A DNA stretch of 64,000 nucleotides. It comes from Sphingobacterium thalpophilum (lineage in GTDB: Bacteria; Bacteroidota; Bacteroidia; Sphingobacteriales; Sphingobacteriaceae). The stretch's first letter is position 1. Each line of letters opens with the position of its first letter. The position numbers and the translations under genes were made by a program. Positions 56,114-64,000 of the stretch are shown here, piece by piece. The stretch is from positions 1,984,001-2,048,000 of the forward strand of contig NZ_CP151087.1 in assembly GCF_038396785.1 (NCBI RefSeq), given 5' to 3'. Under the pieces are notes generated by a model that saw only the letters and a list, made by a program, of their open reading frames with translations, was not told the origin of the DNA and ran no database searches.

Positions 56114-57622
56114 TTATTGCATATTGAATTTGGAGATACTCAGTTCTTTAAACTCCAACTTTTTATCGCCCACGATACGCAGCTTGGTTATTGGCGTTTT
56201 TGGAAAAAATAAACCAGTCATTACCGTTAGCCCCTCGTCTGCAAAAAGTTCCACAGAGCTCACATCAACATACAAACTGAAAGAAAGTGCCCCCTTATTT
56301 AGCAGCCTTTGTGCCAACGCTGTCTTTGGAAATTCTCCATTAAAAGACACTTCACCGGACTTAGAACGATCGATATAATAGGCATTTTGGTCTTCACGAT
56401 AACCAATAACCAATTCGTCACCAGATTCATTCGATAAGATGACTTTAAAAGCCTGCTGCTTCAAATCTTTAAGGTCCAAACGGTACGCTTGTGGGAGATG
56501 TTGCTCGAACGAAACTTCCTTCGTTCCACCGCCATGGTATTTTTTTAGCGGACGAAATGCGGTTTCAATTTCTTTGGGAACAGTACTCGCAACGTAGAAC
56601 GACTGTCCAACTTTTCCTAAAGATAAAACACGAGGTATGGTTGAGGAAGAACGCCATTTTGTGGTAGGAACCACATTGGCATATTGCCAGTTGCTCATCC
56701 AGCCAATCATCAGGTGCCTATCCCTTAGGTTACTCCAGGTTACTCCGGCATAGTTATCGGGTCCCCAATCCAACCATTTTATTTTAGTATCCGCTGTTCG
56801 GAACTGATGCCCATCAAAGTCACCCACAAAATATTGTGTCACCGAGCCACCGTTGGGTCCACCTGGATTGATGCTCACCAGCAAAACCCATTTTGTAGCT
56901 CCTTTGTAATCCATGGGGATTAGATCAGGGCATTCCCAGACACCGCCATGGGCACCCAGCTCTTTGCCAAACTCACTTTCCTTCTGCCATGTTTTCAAAT
57001 CTTTGGAAGAATAGAAAGTAATACAATCTTTTGTAGCCAAGGTCATAATCCAACGCTGGCTATGCACATGCCACATCACCTTTGGATCTCTGAAATCCCA
57101 TATACCAGGGTTTGGCAGTACCGGATTGCCTTTATACTTTGTCCAGGTAAGGCCCTTGTCCAAACTATAAGCCAAACTTTGATTTTGATGCAATCCTGTT
57201 TTTCGATCCTCTTCCTGATGATTGTGATGGGTAAAAATGGCGACCATAGCACCTTTTCCAAAACCTGCCGTGTTATCTTTATCGATTACAGCACTTCCAG
57301 AGAAAATAGTCCCCAAACTATCGGGGTACAATGCGATCTTCTGCTCGTCCCAATGGATTAAATCTTTACTGATCGCATGGCCCCAATGCATAGGTCCCCA
57401 AATGGGTTTTTCGGGATTATGCTGAAAAAAAAGATGGTAATTACCGTCCAGATAAACCAGTCCATTGGGATCGTTCATCCAGCCCTGCTGTGGGGTAAAA
57501 TGGTAAAGTGGGCGATACTTCTCTTCGGGATCTCCTTGTTTATGCTGTCCAGTCTGTGCCAGACTTGTACCAAAAACACTTAGCAGGAGCATCAAAACAC
57601 CGTATTTCTTTAATCTTATCAT
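56114..57622 (-). CDS. GH32 fructanase (secreted)
   Basis: The start at 57622 gives a clean signal peptide (MIRLKKYGVLMLLLSVFGTSLAQ); the frame upstream to 57685 is not family-like. The five-blade propeller is shown by the nucleophile motif QQGWMNDPNGL (Asp51), the RDP triad (Arg178-Asp179-Pro180) and the acid/base ECPD (Glu230). A C-terminal beta sandwich follows. 502 residues, the normal size. It hydrolyses beta-fructosides such as levan, inulin or sucrose; which one is not decided by sequence. No lipobox, so it is periplasmic. Last gene of the operon. Confidence 0.92.
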   Translation of the reverse strand: MIRLKKYGVLMLLLSVFGTSLAQTGQHKQGDPEEKYRPLYHFTPQQGWMNDPNGLVYLDGNYHLFFQHNPEKPIWGPMHWGHAISKDLIHWDEQKIALYPDSLGTIFSGSAVIDKDNTAGFGKGAMVAIFTHHNHQEEDRKTGLHQNQSLAYSLDKGLTWTKYKGNPVLPNPGIWDFRDPKVMWHVHSQRWIMTLATKDCITFYSSKDLKTWQKESEFGKELGAHGGVWECPDLIPMDYKGATKWVLLVSINPGGPNGGSVTQYFVGDFDGHQFRTADTKIKWLDWGPDNYAGVTWSNLRDRHLMIGWMSNWQYANVVPTTKWRSSSTIPRVLSLGKVGQSFYVASTVPKEIETAFRPLKKYHGGGTKEVSFEQHLPQAYRLDLKDLKQQAFKVILSNESGDELVIGYREDQNAYYIDRSKSGEVSFNGEFPKTALAQRLLNKGALSFSLYVDVSSVELFADEGLTVMTGLFFPKTPITKLRIVGDKKLEFKELSISKFNMQ

Positions 57623-57688
57623 TTTTCTTTTATTTACATTTCTAATTAGGTTATTGTTCGCTTCAATAGGCAAATATCGTCTCAATTG

Positions 57689-59293
57689 TCAGGAAGATTT
57701 TTCGATTTTCAACCCATTCACTTGTACTGTTCCTTGATCCGCGAAAATAGTCCAAGGGTTTTGATCCATTTTATAGATCCGGTTGGTAAAAGCAACACGA
57801 TCATTCACATATACGATACCAATCGATTTTTCGATAATAATTTTCACGTTAAAAATCCGGTTGGTCGGTACTGTAAGTGGCGTAAAATTGAGTTCTGTTT
57901 TGCTTCCGCCACCATCGCGTGCCTCCTTGTTCATAAACAGTGCTGGCATGTTCCAACGATTGGATGAAGTCAGATCAAAAGCAATGCTATACACTTCGGT
58001 CGGATCATTACATGCACCAAATGAAAAACCAAATTTGCTGGATTGAGAAGCATCAATGGTCATTGTCATTTTAACAGATGAAGTATTCCGGTTAAATTGT
58101 GCATAACTTCTTCCGCCCGATTGCGCTGTCAAACTATAGGTTTTATTCGATTCGGAAACTTGACCAACATTGCTCAGTTTTTCAAAGGCGACTTCCTTAT
58201 TGAATTTACTGTTTAGGGCTTCCGGAATTTTAGGATATAAACGTCCTGAAGCTCCCTGAACCAACTGGTGTGAAATTAAATTTCCAGCCCAGGGCAGTTC
58301 GTTGTTATTATTTACTGTTTGCCCGGTTGAACACCATCCCGAAAGATAACGTGTCGTACCGTCGCTAGCCGTCTTGCCAGCATAGAGATAAAGTCCATCA
58401 AAGGTTTCATGATGTCCTTCGGCATCCCGACAGATCATCCAGGGACCATCCGGAGAATCCGCAATACGATAAAATGTCTTGCGATGTTCATCCCGGTTGA
58501 TCCGCGAAAACAACAGATACCACTTATTGCCCATTTTAAATAGATCCGGGCATTCCAATAGTTCAGCATCTGTTTCGATGCCATATTTTTCCACTGTCCC
58601 TGTCGTCGCAACGAGCGGTTCAATCATCGACCAACTGCTTAAATCGGTTGACTGATAACGTGCAAGGATTCCTTTTCCGTCTTTTCGTGTCGTGACTAAC
58701 ATGACGTAGGCATTGCGGCCTTCATCCCAATAAACCTGTGGATCACGAAAATTATTTTGATCATAGCCAGCTGCAGCCTGCAGCGCCATTGCTGGTTGCC
58801 TGGTCCAATTCATTAAATCAGTTGACGTAGCCAACATAATCTTTTCCGCAGGCGTAAAAACATTGTTATGCCCCGTATAGAAACAGTAATACAATGTTCC
58901 TTTTTTAATAAAACTTCCTGTTCCGATCCATTCATCCTGACTCCCCACGGCACCCGACGACAAGACTTCGGTATAGCCCTCAAATGTTCCATAGTCACTT
59001 GTCCGCGTACTATAAATCGGATGCCTGTTGGCATTTTCATACAGATAAAACAAGTAGAACTTGTTATCGTTGGCATTGTAGTAAGGCATGGGATCGCCCA
59101 CAAACCCCTGCTGGGGTCTGTAAAACCTTTGATAGGGGCCCGCCTCCTGCCCCGAAATACATGCCGTAGAACTGTCCACAGGTTGTATTGTTATGGGCTT
59201 ATCTACCACTGTCGAACGCTCGTCGCTATTCTTGCAACTTGTCAACAAGCTGAGCAAGAATACTGTCGGAAGCAAATACATTTTTGGTCTCAT
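57689..59293 (-). CDS. GH32-type lipoprotein, candidate surface endo-fructanase
   Basis: A 534-residue lipoprotein (lipobox LLTSC, Cys20). It has the GH32 propeller with a variant nucleophile segment QQGFVGDPMPYY (Asp67 in place of the usual WMNDPNG context), RDP (183-185) and ECPD (Glu247), so the three acids are kept. A C-terminal beta sandwich of about 170 residues follows. Lipid anchoring suggests surface exposure and an initiating cut, comparable by position to surface endo-levanases of Bacteroides. It lies 67 nt upstream of the second GH32 in the same operon. Confidence 0.85.
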   Translation of the reverse strand: MRPKMYLLPTVFLLSLLTSCKNSDERSTVVDKPITIQPVDSSTACISGQEAGPYQRFYRPQQGFVGDPMPYYNANDNKFYLFYLYENANRHPIYSTRTSDYGTFEGYTEVLSSGAVGSQDEWIGTGSFIKKGTLYYCFYTGHNNVFTPAEKIMLATSTDLMNWTRQPAMALQAAAGYDQNNFRDPQVYWDEGRNAYVMLVTTRKDGKGILARYQSTDLSSWSMIEPLVATTGTVEKYGIETDAELLECPDLFKMGNKWYLLFSRINRDEHRKTFYRIADSPDGPWMICRDAEGHHETFDGLYLYAGKTASDGTTRYLSGWCSTGQTVNNNNELPWAGNLISHQLVQGASGRLYPKIPEALNSKFNKEVAFEKLSNVGQVSESNKTYSLTAQSGGRSYAQFNRNTSSVKMTMTIDASQSSKFGFSFGACNDPTEVYSIAFDLTSSNRWNMPALFMNKEARDGGGSKTELNFTPLTVPTNRIFNVKIIIEKSIGIVYVNDRVAFTNRIYKMDQNPWTIFADQGTVQVNGLKIEKSS

Positions 59294-59368
59294 GATTTAA
59301 ATCTTTCTATTAATCCCTGATTAGCTATCATTTTTGCTTTTATAATAACTTGTTTTGTTTGTATTCGA

Positions 59369-60481
59369 TTACTCTTTAGGTAATGCCTTCAATTCGTCCC
59401 AGTACATCCGTTGGGTAGGAAATGCCACGGGCTGTCCATTAGGATGCTCATGTGGCATCACCAGTATATTGTTAATGATCGCTTTTCTTCCGGCAGGAAT
59501 CTGAAAAACCAATTCTTGCCACTCCCCAACGTGCTCCTTTGCATAATTAGCACGCAACCAATCTTTTTGCTGTTCACCATCCGATTGAATCTCCAATTGT
59601 ACATCTCCCGCTACATCCTTCAATATCATAATGGAAAAACGGCCATATTCTGCCGGATTGATCGTCACTTTATTTGCATTCCAGAGCGCTCCACCGTGCC
59701 AGCCTTCACCAGTTTTATTGTCCCGTACAAAAGACGCACAGAAGGGTGTTGCATTAATTCCAGTGGTTTTCGGATTGGGATAAGGTGAATCTACCGTAGT
59801 CACCCCTAACCCCTCGAAATGTGGAACGCTGGTTTCACCATTATAAATCATAAAAATTTGTTTGGGTTCTGTACCCAATAGGGCAGTTACCGTGTATTGG
59901 AAAGTTTGCCCCATATACGCAAGGCTGTATTTTATGGGAGAACTTAAATCTACGGGCCCACTCTGATTGGGCGTTATGCTTGCTCCGGCTGTAAATTCTA
60001 ACGCAGGTGATAGGTTCTTTAGGTCTGTCCCCAGGGGTAGGTAAATTTTAATGCTTTTATTTTTCTGATCAATGATCCCTGATTTTTCTCCGATGCGGAA
60101 TGCCGTTATTTCTGCTTTGATTTCTTTGACGGTTACTTGGTAGGTATTAAATAGATTACCATTAAAAACGCGGTAAGTAATCGGTGTTGTGCCAGAAAAT
60201 GAAAAATTCTGGGCGATGCCTGAAGCTGGAGCAACCTTTGCATTGCTGGGCAATTCAATTGTCGGAGCCACCGCCGAAAGATCTGTACCTTCAGGAACCA
60301 TGACAAGAATGGTACCTTTTGCCTGATCTACTTTCCCAATGGTATTGCCGACCTTGAAAGAAAGTATATCTACATCTGCACTCAAATTGAGTGTACTCTC
60401 AGCATCACGCTTGCAGGCCGCGAAAAGCCCGATAAGTAGGATAGTAACCCCTACTTTTATATAATTGTTTAATGTGTTCAT
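59369..60481 (-). CDS. surface glycan-binding lipoprotein with two tandem Ig-like domains
   Basis: A 370-residue lipoprotein (signal ending LFAACKRD, lipidated Cys near residue 23). Two ~85-residue domains repeat (about 35-118 and 122-200): each begins with an FKVG/FRIGEKSG-like strand, then a VPEGTDLSAVAP or LPLGTDLKNLSP turn, and ends in a TYQVTV/QYTVTA strand. The C-terminal ~165 residues form a beta-sandwich-like domain with Trp residues, probably a carbohydrate-binding module. Placed after SusD as a SusE analogue. No enzymatic motif. Confidence 0.8.
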   Translation of the reverse strand: MNTLNNYIKVGVTILLIGLFAACKRDAESTLNLSADVDILSFKVGNTIGKVDQAKGTILVMVPEGTDLSAVAPTIELPSNAKVAPASGIAQNFSFSGTTPITYRVFNGNLFNTYQVTVKEIKAEITAFRIGEKSGIIDQKNKSIKIYLPLGTDLKNLSPALEFTAGASITPNQSGPVDLSSPIKYSLAYMGQTFQYTVTALLGTEPKQIFMIYNGETSVPHFEGLGVTTVDSPYPNPKTTGINATPFCASFVRDNKTGEGWHGGALWNANKVTINPAEYGRFSIMILKDVAGDVQLEIQSDGEQQKDWLRANYAKEHVGEWQELVFQIPAGRKAIINNILVMPHEHPNGQPVAFPTQRMYWDELKALPKE

Positions 60482-60524
60482 TGGAATAATTGGTTATACT
60501 AATCGTTCAACAATAAATGCCTAT

Positions 60525-62207
60525 TTAATAGCCTGGATTTTGTTTGTACAGATATTTACTTAATCTGATCTGTGCTTCGGGAATCGGTAGATATTCATTC
60601 CTATCTGCTGTAAAATGTGCCGAGGAATAATAAGATCGACGTGACTTTTCTACATCATAATAGGCATTCATGGCCTGGTCTGCAATTCCCCAACGTACCA
60701 GATCAAAGAATCTTCCATTTTCCATCGCAAGCTCCAAACGTCTTTCCCAACGTAACGCCTTCCGGGCATTATCTTCGGTCCACACAATATTATCACCATT
60801 TTTGTAGGTTTCGATCAGCGTTTTATCATTTGCATAACCCGTAAGTGAGGTGCTATTTTTTGCCCGCGTACGCACTTGATTGATCAATGGCAGTGCTTCA
60901 GCCGAACGATGCAGCTCGATAAGCGCCTCTGCCCGCATCAACAGCACATCGGCAAAGCGCAATACAATTCGATTTTTTGTATTGGCATAGAAGGGAACCA
61001 TAGGGACAAAACAATCACAGTCGGGATCAACATTTTCTTTTAACGATGCATAAACAGCATACTCTGCCGGATTACGATTCCAGCTTTCTTCGTATGTTCT
61101 TTTGCTACTATACTTGTACGGTAAGCCCGGGATTGCAACTGTATGGAATAACCTCGGATCATACTTCTCGGAGGTATTAAAGCTATTCAACGCATTATAA
61201 TTATCCAGTGGTAGACCTTTACCCGTTGTGCGAAACGCATTGACAAGGCTTTGACTCGGTTTATTGAAATCACAACAGCCCACACCCATAGGTACGGATA
61301 GCAGATCAGAAAAGTTAACACGCCCAAATTTTGTCCCGTCATCTTTTGAAAACTGAACTGAAAACAGCGCCTCTGTTCCATTTTCATATTTGCCCGGCAA
61401 GAAGTTAAATGCAAAGTCGGTTTCCAACGTATGGTTCGATGAAAGCACAATATCCGTATTTTGTACAACCTTTTCCAAATCTCCCGCATCGATACCCGTC
61501 ACCATATTACGTTCGGCATTGTCCTGACGGTATCCCTTATACAGGTAAGCTTTGGCGAGATAAGCGGCAGCGGCGATACGATTGGCCCGACCGACCTCCG
61601 TTTGCACAGCAGGAAGATGATCTACCGCATACTGAAAATCCGCTACAATCTTTTGCCATAATGCATCGTTGCTTAGGGCTCTATTCGATACGGTTTCATA
61701 GCTGTCTACCGGTACGTTTTCATCGATATAAGGTACATATTTGAAAAGGATCTTGAGCATAAAGTAAAAATGCCCCCGAAGAAAGCGTGCTTCACCCAGT
61801 TTTTCTTCCTTCCCGTCGAAATTGTCCATTTCCTGTATGGTCTTGATTGTTGTATTGGCACGCGAAATCGCAACGTACAACTGAAACCATAACTTATCCA
61901 ACTCCGCGAAATTGGTTGTAATGTTATTTGAGACCTCAAGAAAATGAAAGGTCTGGATATCCTGTGGTCCCGATCCGCCTTTATAAGCATCGTCCGACCG
62001 AACCGTACCATAGGGCCATAAGCTAAAAGGGACATCATAATGATCGTTACCCAATGCCGCATAGGTAGCTGTCAATAATCGTTCAGGCTCCTTAACCTGA
62101 TCGGAGCTTAGTACACCATTGGGTGTTTGATCTAAAAATTTGGTGCATCCTGGAAGTAGTCCAGCAAGAACCATGAATATCGCTATTTTAGTGGTTATTT
62201 TTTTCAT
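60525..62207 (-). CDS. SusD-family glycan-binding lipoprotein (fructan locus)
   Basis: A 560-residue lipoprotein with lipobox GLLPGC (Cys near residue 21). It has the SusD helical region, a late LRWERRLELAMENGRFFDLVRWG motif region (about residue 495) and the terminal LYKQNPGY. It lies between susC and the surface binding protein. With two GH32 genes downstream its ligand is most likely a fructan (inference). Confidence 0.92.
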   Translation of the reverse strand: MKKITTKIAIFMVLAGLLPGCTKFLDQTPNGVLSSDQVKEPERLLTATYAALGNDHYDVPFSLWPYGTVRSDDAYKGGSGPQDIQTFHFLEVSNNITTNFAELDKLWFQLYVAISRANTTIKTIQEMDNFDGKEEKLGEARFLRGHFYFMLKILFKYVPYIDENVPVDSYETVSNRALSNDALWQKIVADFQYAVDHLPAVQTEVGRANRIAAAAYLAKAYLYKGYRQDNAERNMVTGIDAGDLEKVVQNTDIVLSSNHTLETDFAFNFLPGKYENGTEALFSVQFSKDDGTKFGRVNFSDLLSVPMGVGCCDFNKPSQSLVNAFRTTGKGLPLDNYNALNSFNTSEKYDPRLFHTVAIPGLPYKYSSKRTYEESWNRNPAEYAVYASLKENVDPDCDCFVPMVPFYANTKNRIVLRFADVLLMRAEALIELHRSAEALPLINQVRTRAKNSTSLTGYANDKTLIETYKNGDNIVWTEDNARKALRWERRLELAMENGRFFDLVRWGIADQAMNAYYDVEKSRRSYYSSAHFTADRNEYLPIPEAQIRLSKYLYKQNPGY

Positions 62208-62252
62208 CCGTATAAATTATTTAGAAGTGTATCGCCTTATTTCGCTCCCATT

Positions 62253-64000
62253 TTAAAATCCAATGTTTACCCCAGCTGTCCAGGTCGTTGGAATTGGATA
62301 ACCCCAACCTACATTTTCAGGATCCACACCGGTGAAATTTTTTGATTTAACGGTAAATAGATTCTGACCAGTTACATAAATCCTTAATCGGCTCATACGT
62401 AGGTGTGCGGCGGTTGCTGTTGGCAAAGTGTAGCCCAGAGACAAATTCCGGAGCTTCATATAAGATCCATTCTCGATAAAGTAATTTGACAGACGGCCCT
62501 CGTCGTTGTTATTTGTTGTTTGTAAGGCCGGGATCGTTGACGTTGGATTTTGTGGTGTCCAGGCATTGAGCAGACGTACACCTTTATTGGAATTGACGTC
62601 GTCCACACTCCAGAAGTCCGTTTGCTTTTTCAGCCAGTTTTCAACATCTATTCCCTGTACCCCCTGAAAGTACGCAGATAGGTCAAAGCTTTTATATTTT
62701 AGCACAATGTTCAAACTATAAGAAAAATCAGGATGAGGACTACCAATCCATGTACGGTCCATATCGGTGATCTGCTTGTCCGCATCATAGACGTTGACAT
62801 AACGTAAACGCCCTATCCCTTTACCGGTCTGATTGACGTGCGCATCCACCTCGTCCTGATTCTGAAAAATGCCGTCGGTGACATAGCCATAAAATGACCC
62901 CAGCGGCCGGCCGATAATATTGTCTCCTTGACGACCACCATAGGAGTTTTCTACTGCTTCGGGTAAATGTGTCACCTTGTTTTTATAGGTCGAGAACACA
63001 GCCATTACATCATAATCCAATCCAAAGGTTATTTTATTACGATATCCGGCCGATATGTCCAAACCTTTATTTTCCATGGAGGCACCATTCGCCCAACGGT
63101 AACCGCCCTCTCCGACCACACCGATATAGGCTGGATTGATCAACATATCTTTGGTTGCTTTAACATACCAGTCAATCGAACCATAGAGACTTTGATTAAA
63201 CAATGAAAAGTCCAAGCCTATATTCGTCTGCGTGGTAGTTTCCCATTTCAGATCATTATTTTCCGTTTGGATTTTGCGGTATCCCGATGGTAACTTTCCC
63301 GTTCCTGCACCCGATAGATCGTATGCTGTACCGTCCACGATATTCCATGTTGGATCAGCAACACCATATTCGGGGACGAACAGGGCATAGGTAGCCAGAT
63401 TACCAATACCCTGGTTGCCTGTCTGCCCCCATCCCACACGTAACTTGAGGTCAGAAATATAATTTTTTGTACTTGCCATAAAGCGTTCAGAAGAGATCCG
63501 CCAGCCTGCCGTTACTGCTGGAAAAGTGGCAAAGCGGTTATTTTTACCGAAGCGGGAAGAGCCATCGTGGCGTACGGTGAAAGAAGCCAGATAACGGTCA
63601 TCATAGGAATAATTGGCCTTTCCAAAATAGGATAGCAGCGAGAAGCCTGTAGAGCCACCTCCTACTGCCGCTGTACCCGTACTCACACCTGGCCACATAT
63701 ACTCTGGTGTTTCTATGGCAAATGCACCATCACCAGCGGTATAGGCGTTAAAATTAATATCATTCTGACGGTTCATTTCGATACCAGCAAGCACATCTAT
63801 TGTATGTTTGTCGATTGCCTTCCGATATGTCGCCGTATTGGACCAAGTCCACTTCATTCCATGGGACTGTTCCATATTAACCCCACTCCGGCTGCTATTC
63901 ATAAATCCCGAACGATAGGATACTTCCAAATTACGTTTGTAAAAATTACTATAGTCCAAACCGTAACTGGTGCGGACATGCAGACCTTTTATAAGCTGTA
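62253..64000 (-). CDS. SusC-family TonB-dependent transporter, C-terminal part (fructan locus)
   Basis: The frame is open from the stop at 62253 to the window edge, so only the last ~580 residues of the barrel are visible; the plug and TonB box lie outside. Barrel strands such as YLASFTVRHDGSSRFGKNNRFATFPAVTAGWRIS are family-typical and the last strand ends AGVNIGF. The TTG at 63959 is not a start; coding continues upstream (KGLHVRTSYG). It is the partner of the SusD that follows after 45 nt. Confidence 0.92.
   Translation of the reverse strand, partial: QLIKGLHVRTSYGLDYSNFYKRNLEVSYRSGFMNSSRSGVNMEQSHGMKWTWSNTATYRKAIDKHTIDVLAGIEMNRQNDINFNAYTAGDGAFAIETPEYMWPGVSTGTAAVGGGSTGFSLLSYFGKANYSYDDRYLASFTVRHDGSSRFGKNNRFATFPAVTAGWRISSERFMASTKNYISDLKLRVGWGQTGNQGIGNLATYALFVPEYGVADPTWNIVDGTAYDLSGAGTGKLPSGYRKIQTENNDLKWETTTQTNIGLDFSLFNQSLYGSIDWYVKATKDMLINPAYIGVVGEGGYRWANGASMENKGLDISAGYRNKITFGLDYDVMAVFSTYKNKVTHLPEAVENSYGGRQGDNIIGRPLGSFYGYVTDGIFQNQDEVDAHVNQTGKGIGRLRYVNVYDADKQITDMDRTWIGSPHPDFSYSLNIVLKYKSFDLSAYFQGVQGIDVENWLKKQTDFWSVDDVNSNKGVRLLNAWTPQNPTSTIPALQTTNNNDEGRLSNYFIENGSYMKLRNLSLGYTLPTATAAHLRMSRLRIYVTGQNLFTVKSKNFTGVDPENVGWGYPIPTTWTAGVNIGF

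Noticed and set aside
1..64000. CRISPR array, rRNA or transposase genes
   Set aside because: No regular spacer-repeat array of CRISPR size, no rRNA-like stretch and no transposase motif were seen. tRNAs could be missed by eye.

Overview
The window reads as chromosome of a Bacteroidota bacterium, most likely Sphingobacteriaceae (Sphingobacterium-like). The evidence is three SusC/SusD pairs, a hybrid two-component regulator, a CTnDOT-type tra operon and a tyrosine recombinase with the IntDOT-like Ser in place of the first catalytic Arg. It falls into two parts: an integrative conjugative element (ICE, about 1-25.4 kb, left end outside the window) and a glycan-utilisation region (about 25.6-64 kb).

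ICE, left part. A short spacer with a folded inverted repeat (120-212) and a strict 8-bp TAAA array (307-367) leads into a rightward transfer operon: traA (ParA), a DUF3408 gene and a traD-like gene. The operon is then interrupted. From about 2.4 to 8.69 kb there is a leftward pair of foreign-looking genes: a giant STAND/NACHT-type NTPase with a long repeat/sensor region, and a 239-aa partner that overlaps its end by 44 nt. At about 8.65-8.70 kb the NTPase frame and traJ collide head to head. Each has lost its 5' part, and everything normally lying between traD and the second half of traJ (traE, traF, the traG ATPase, traI) is absent. The operon resumes as traJ'-traK-(unknown)-traL-traM-traN-traO-traQ/DUF3872 and ends in a terminator.

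ICE, right part. This holds small regulatory genes (two tandem excisionase-type HTH genes), a DUF1275 membrane protein, a strongly folded 92-nt element (16060-16151) and a receiver-domain gene broken by a nine-A run. A leftward maintenance operon follows: ssb, DUF932, three unknown genes and the PRTRC cassette E-C-F-B-ThiF, without its ParB. The integrase and its terminator close the element; the exact att site cannot be fixed because the left end is not in the window.

Glycan region. (a) A hybrid two-component regulator (TTG start) diverges from a SusC/SusD pair that has no enzymes and ends in a 17-bp-stem terminator. (b) A maltodextrin/starch locus runs leftward from 49.8 to 35.0 kb: a lipoprotein GH13, SusC, SusD, SusE-like, a second GH13, beta-phosphoglucomutase, GH65 maltose phosphorylase and an MFS sugar transporter. 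It is preceded by a LacI regulator and two palindromes with a common GGGAA-N2-TTCCC core, and closed by a terminator. Together these predict surface capture and cleavage, periplasmic trimming, import of maltose or short maltodextrins and phosphorolysis to glucose 6-phosphate. (c) A leftward fructan-type locus runs from beyond 64 kb to 56.1 kb: SusC (cut by the window edge), SusD, a surface glycan-binding lipoprotein, a lipoprotein GH32 and a secreted GH32, closed by a terminator. (d) A small cluster downstream has an SGNH hydrolase (frameshifted in a run of eight T), a GH29 alpha-L-fucosidase and a Tat-type Gfo/Idh/MocA protein.

No rRNA, CRISPR array or transposase was seen, and no tRNA was recognised by eye. 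The best candidate for something not routinely described is the STAND NTPase plus partner wedged into, and mutually truncated with, the conjugation operon.
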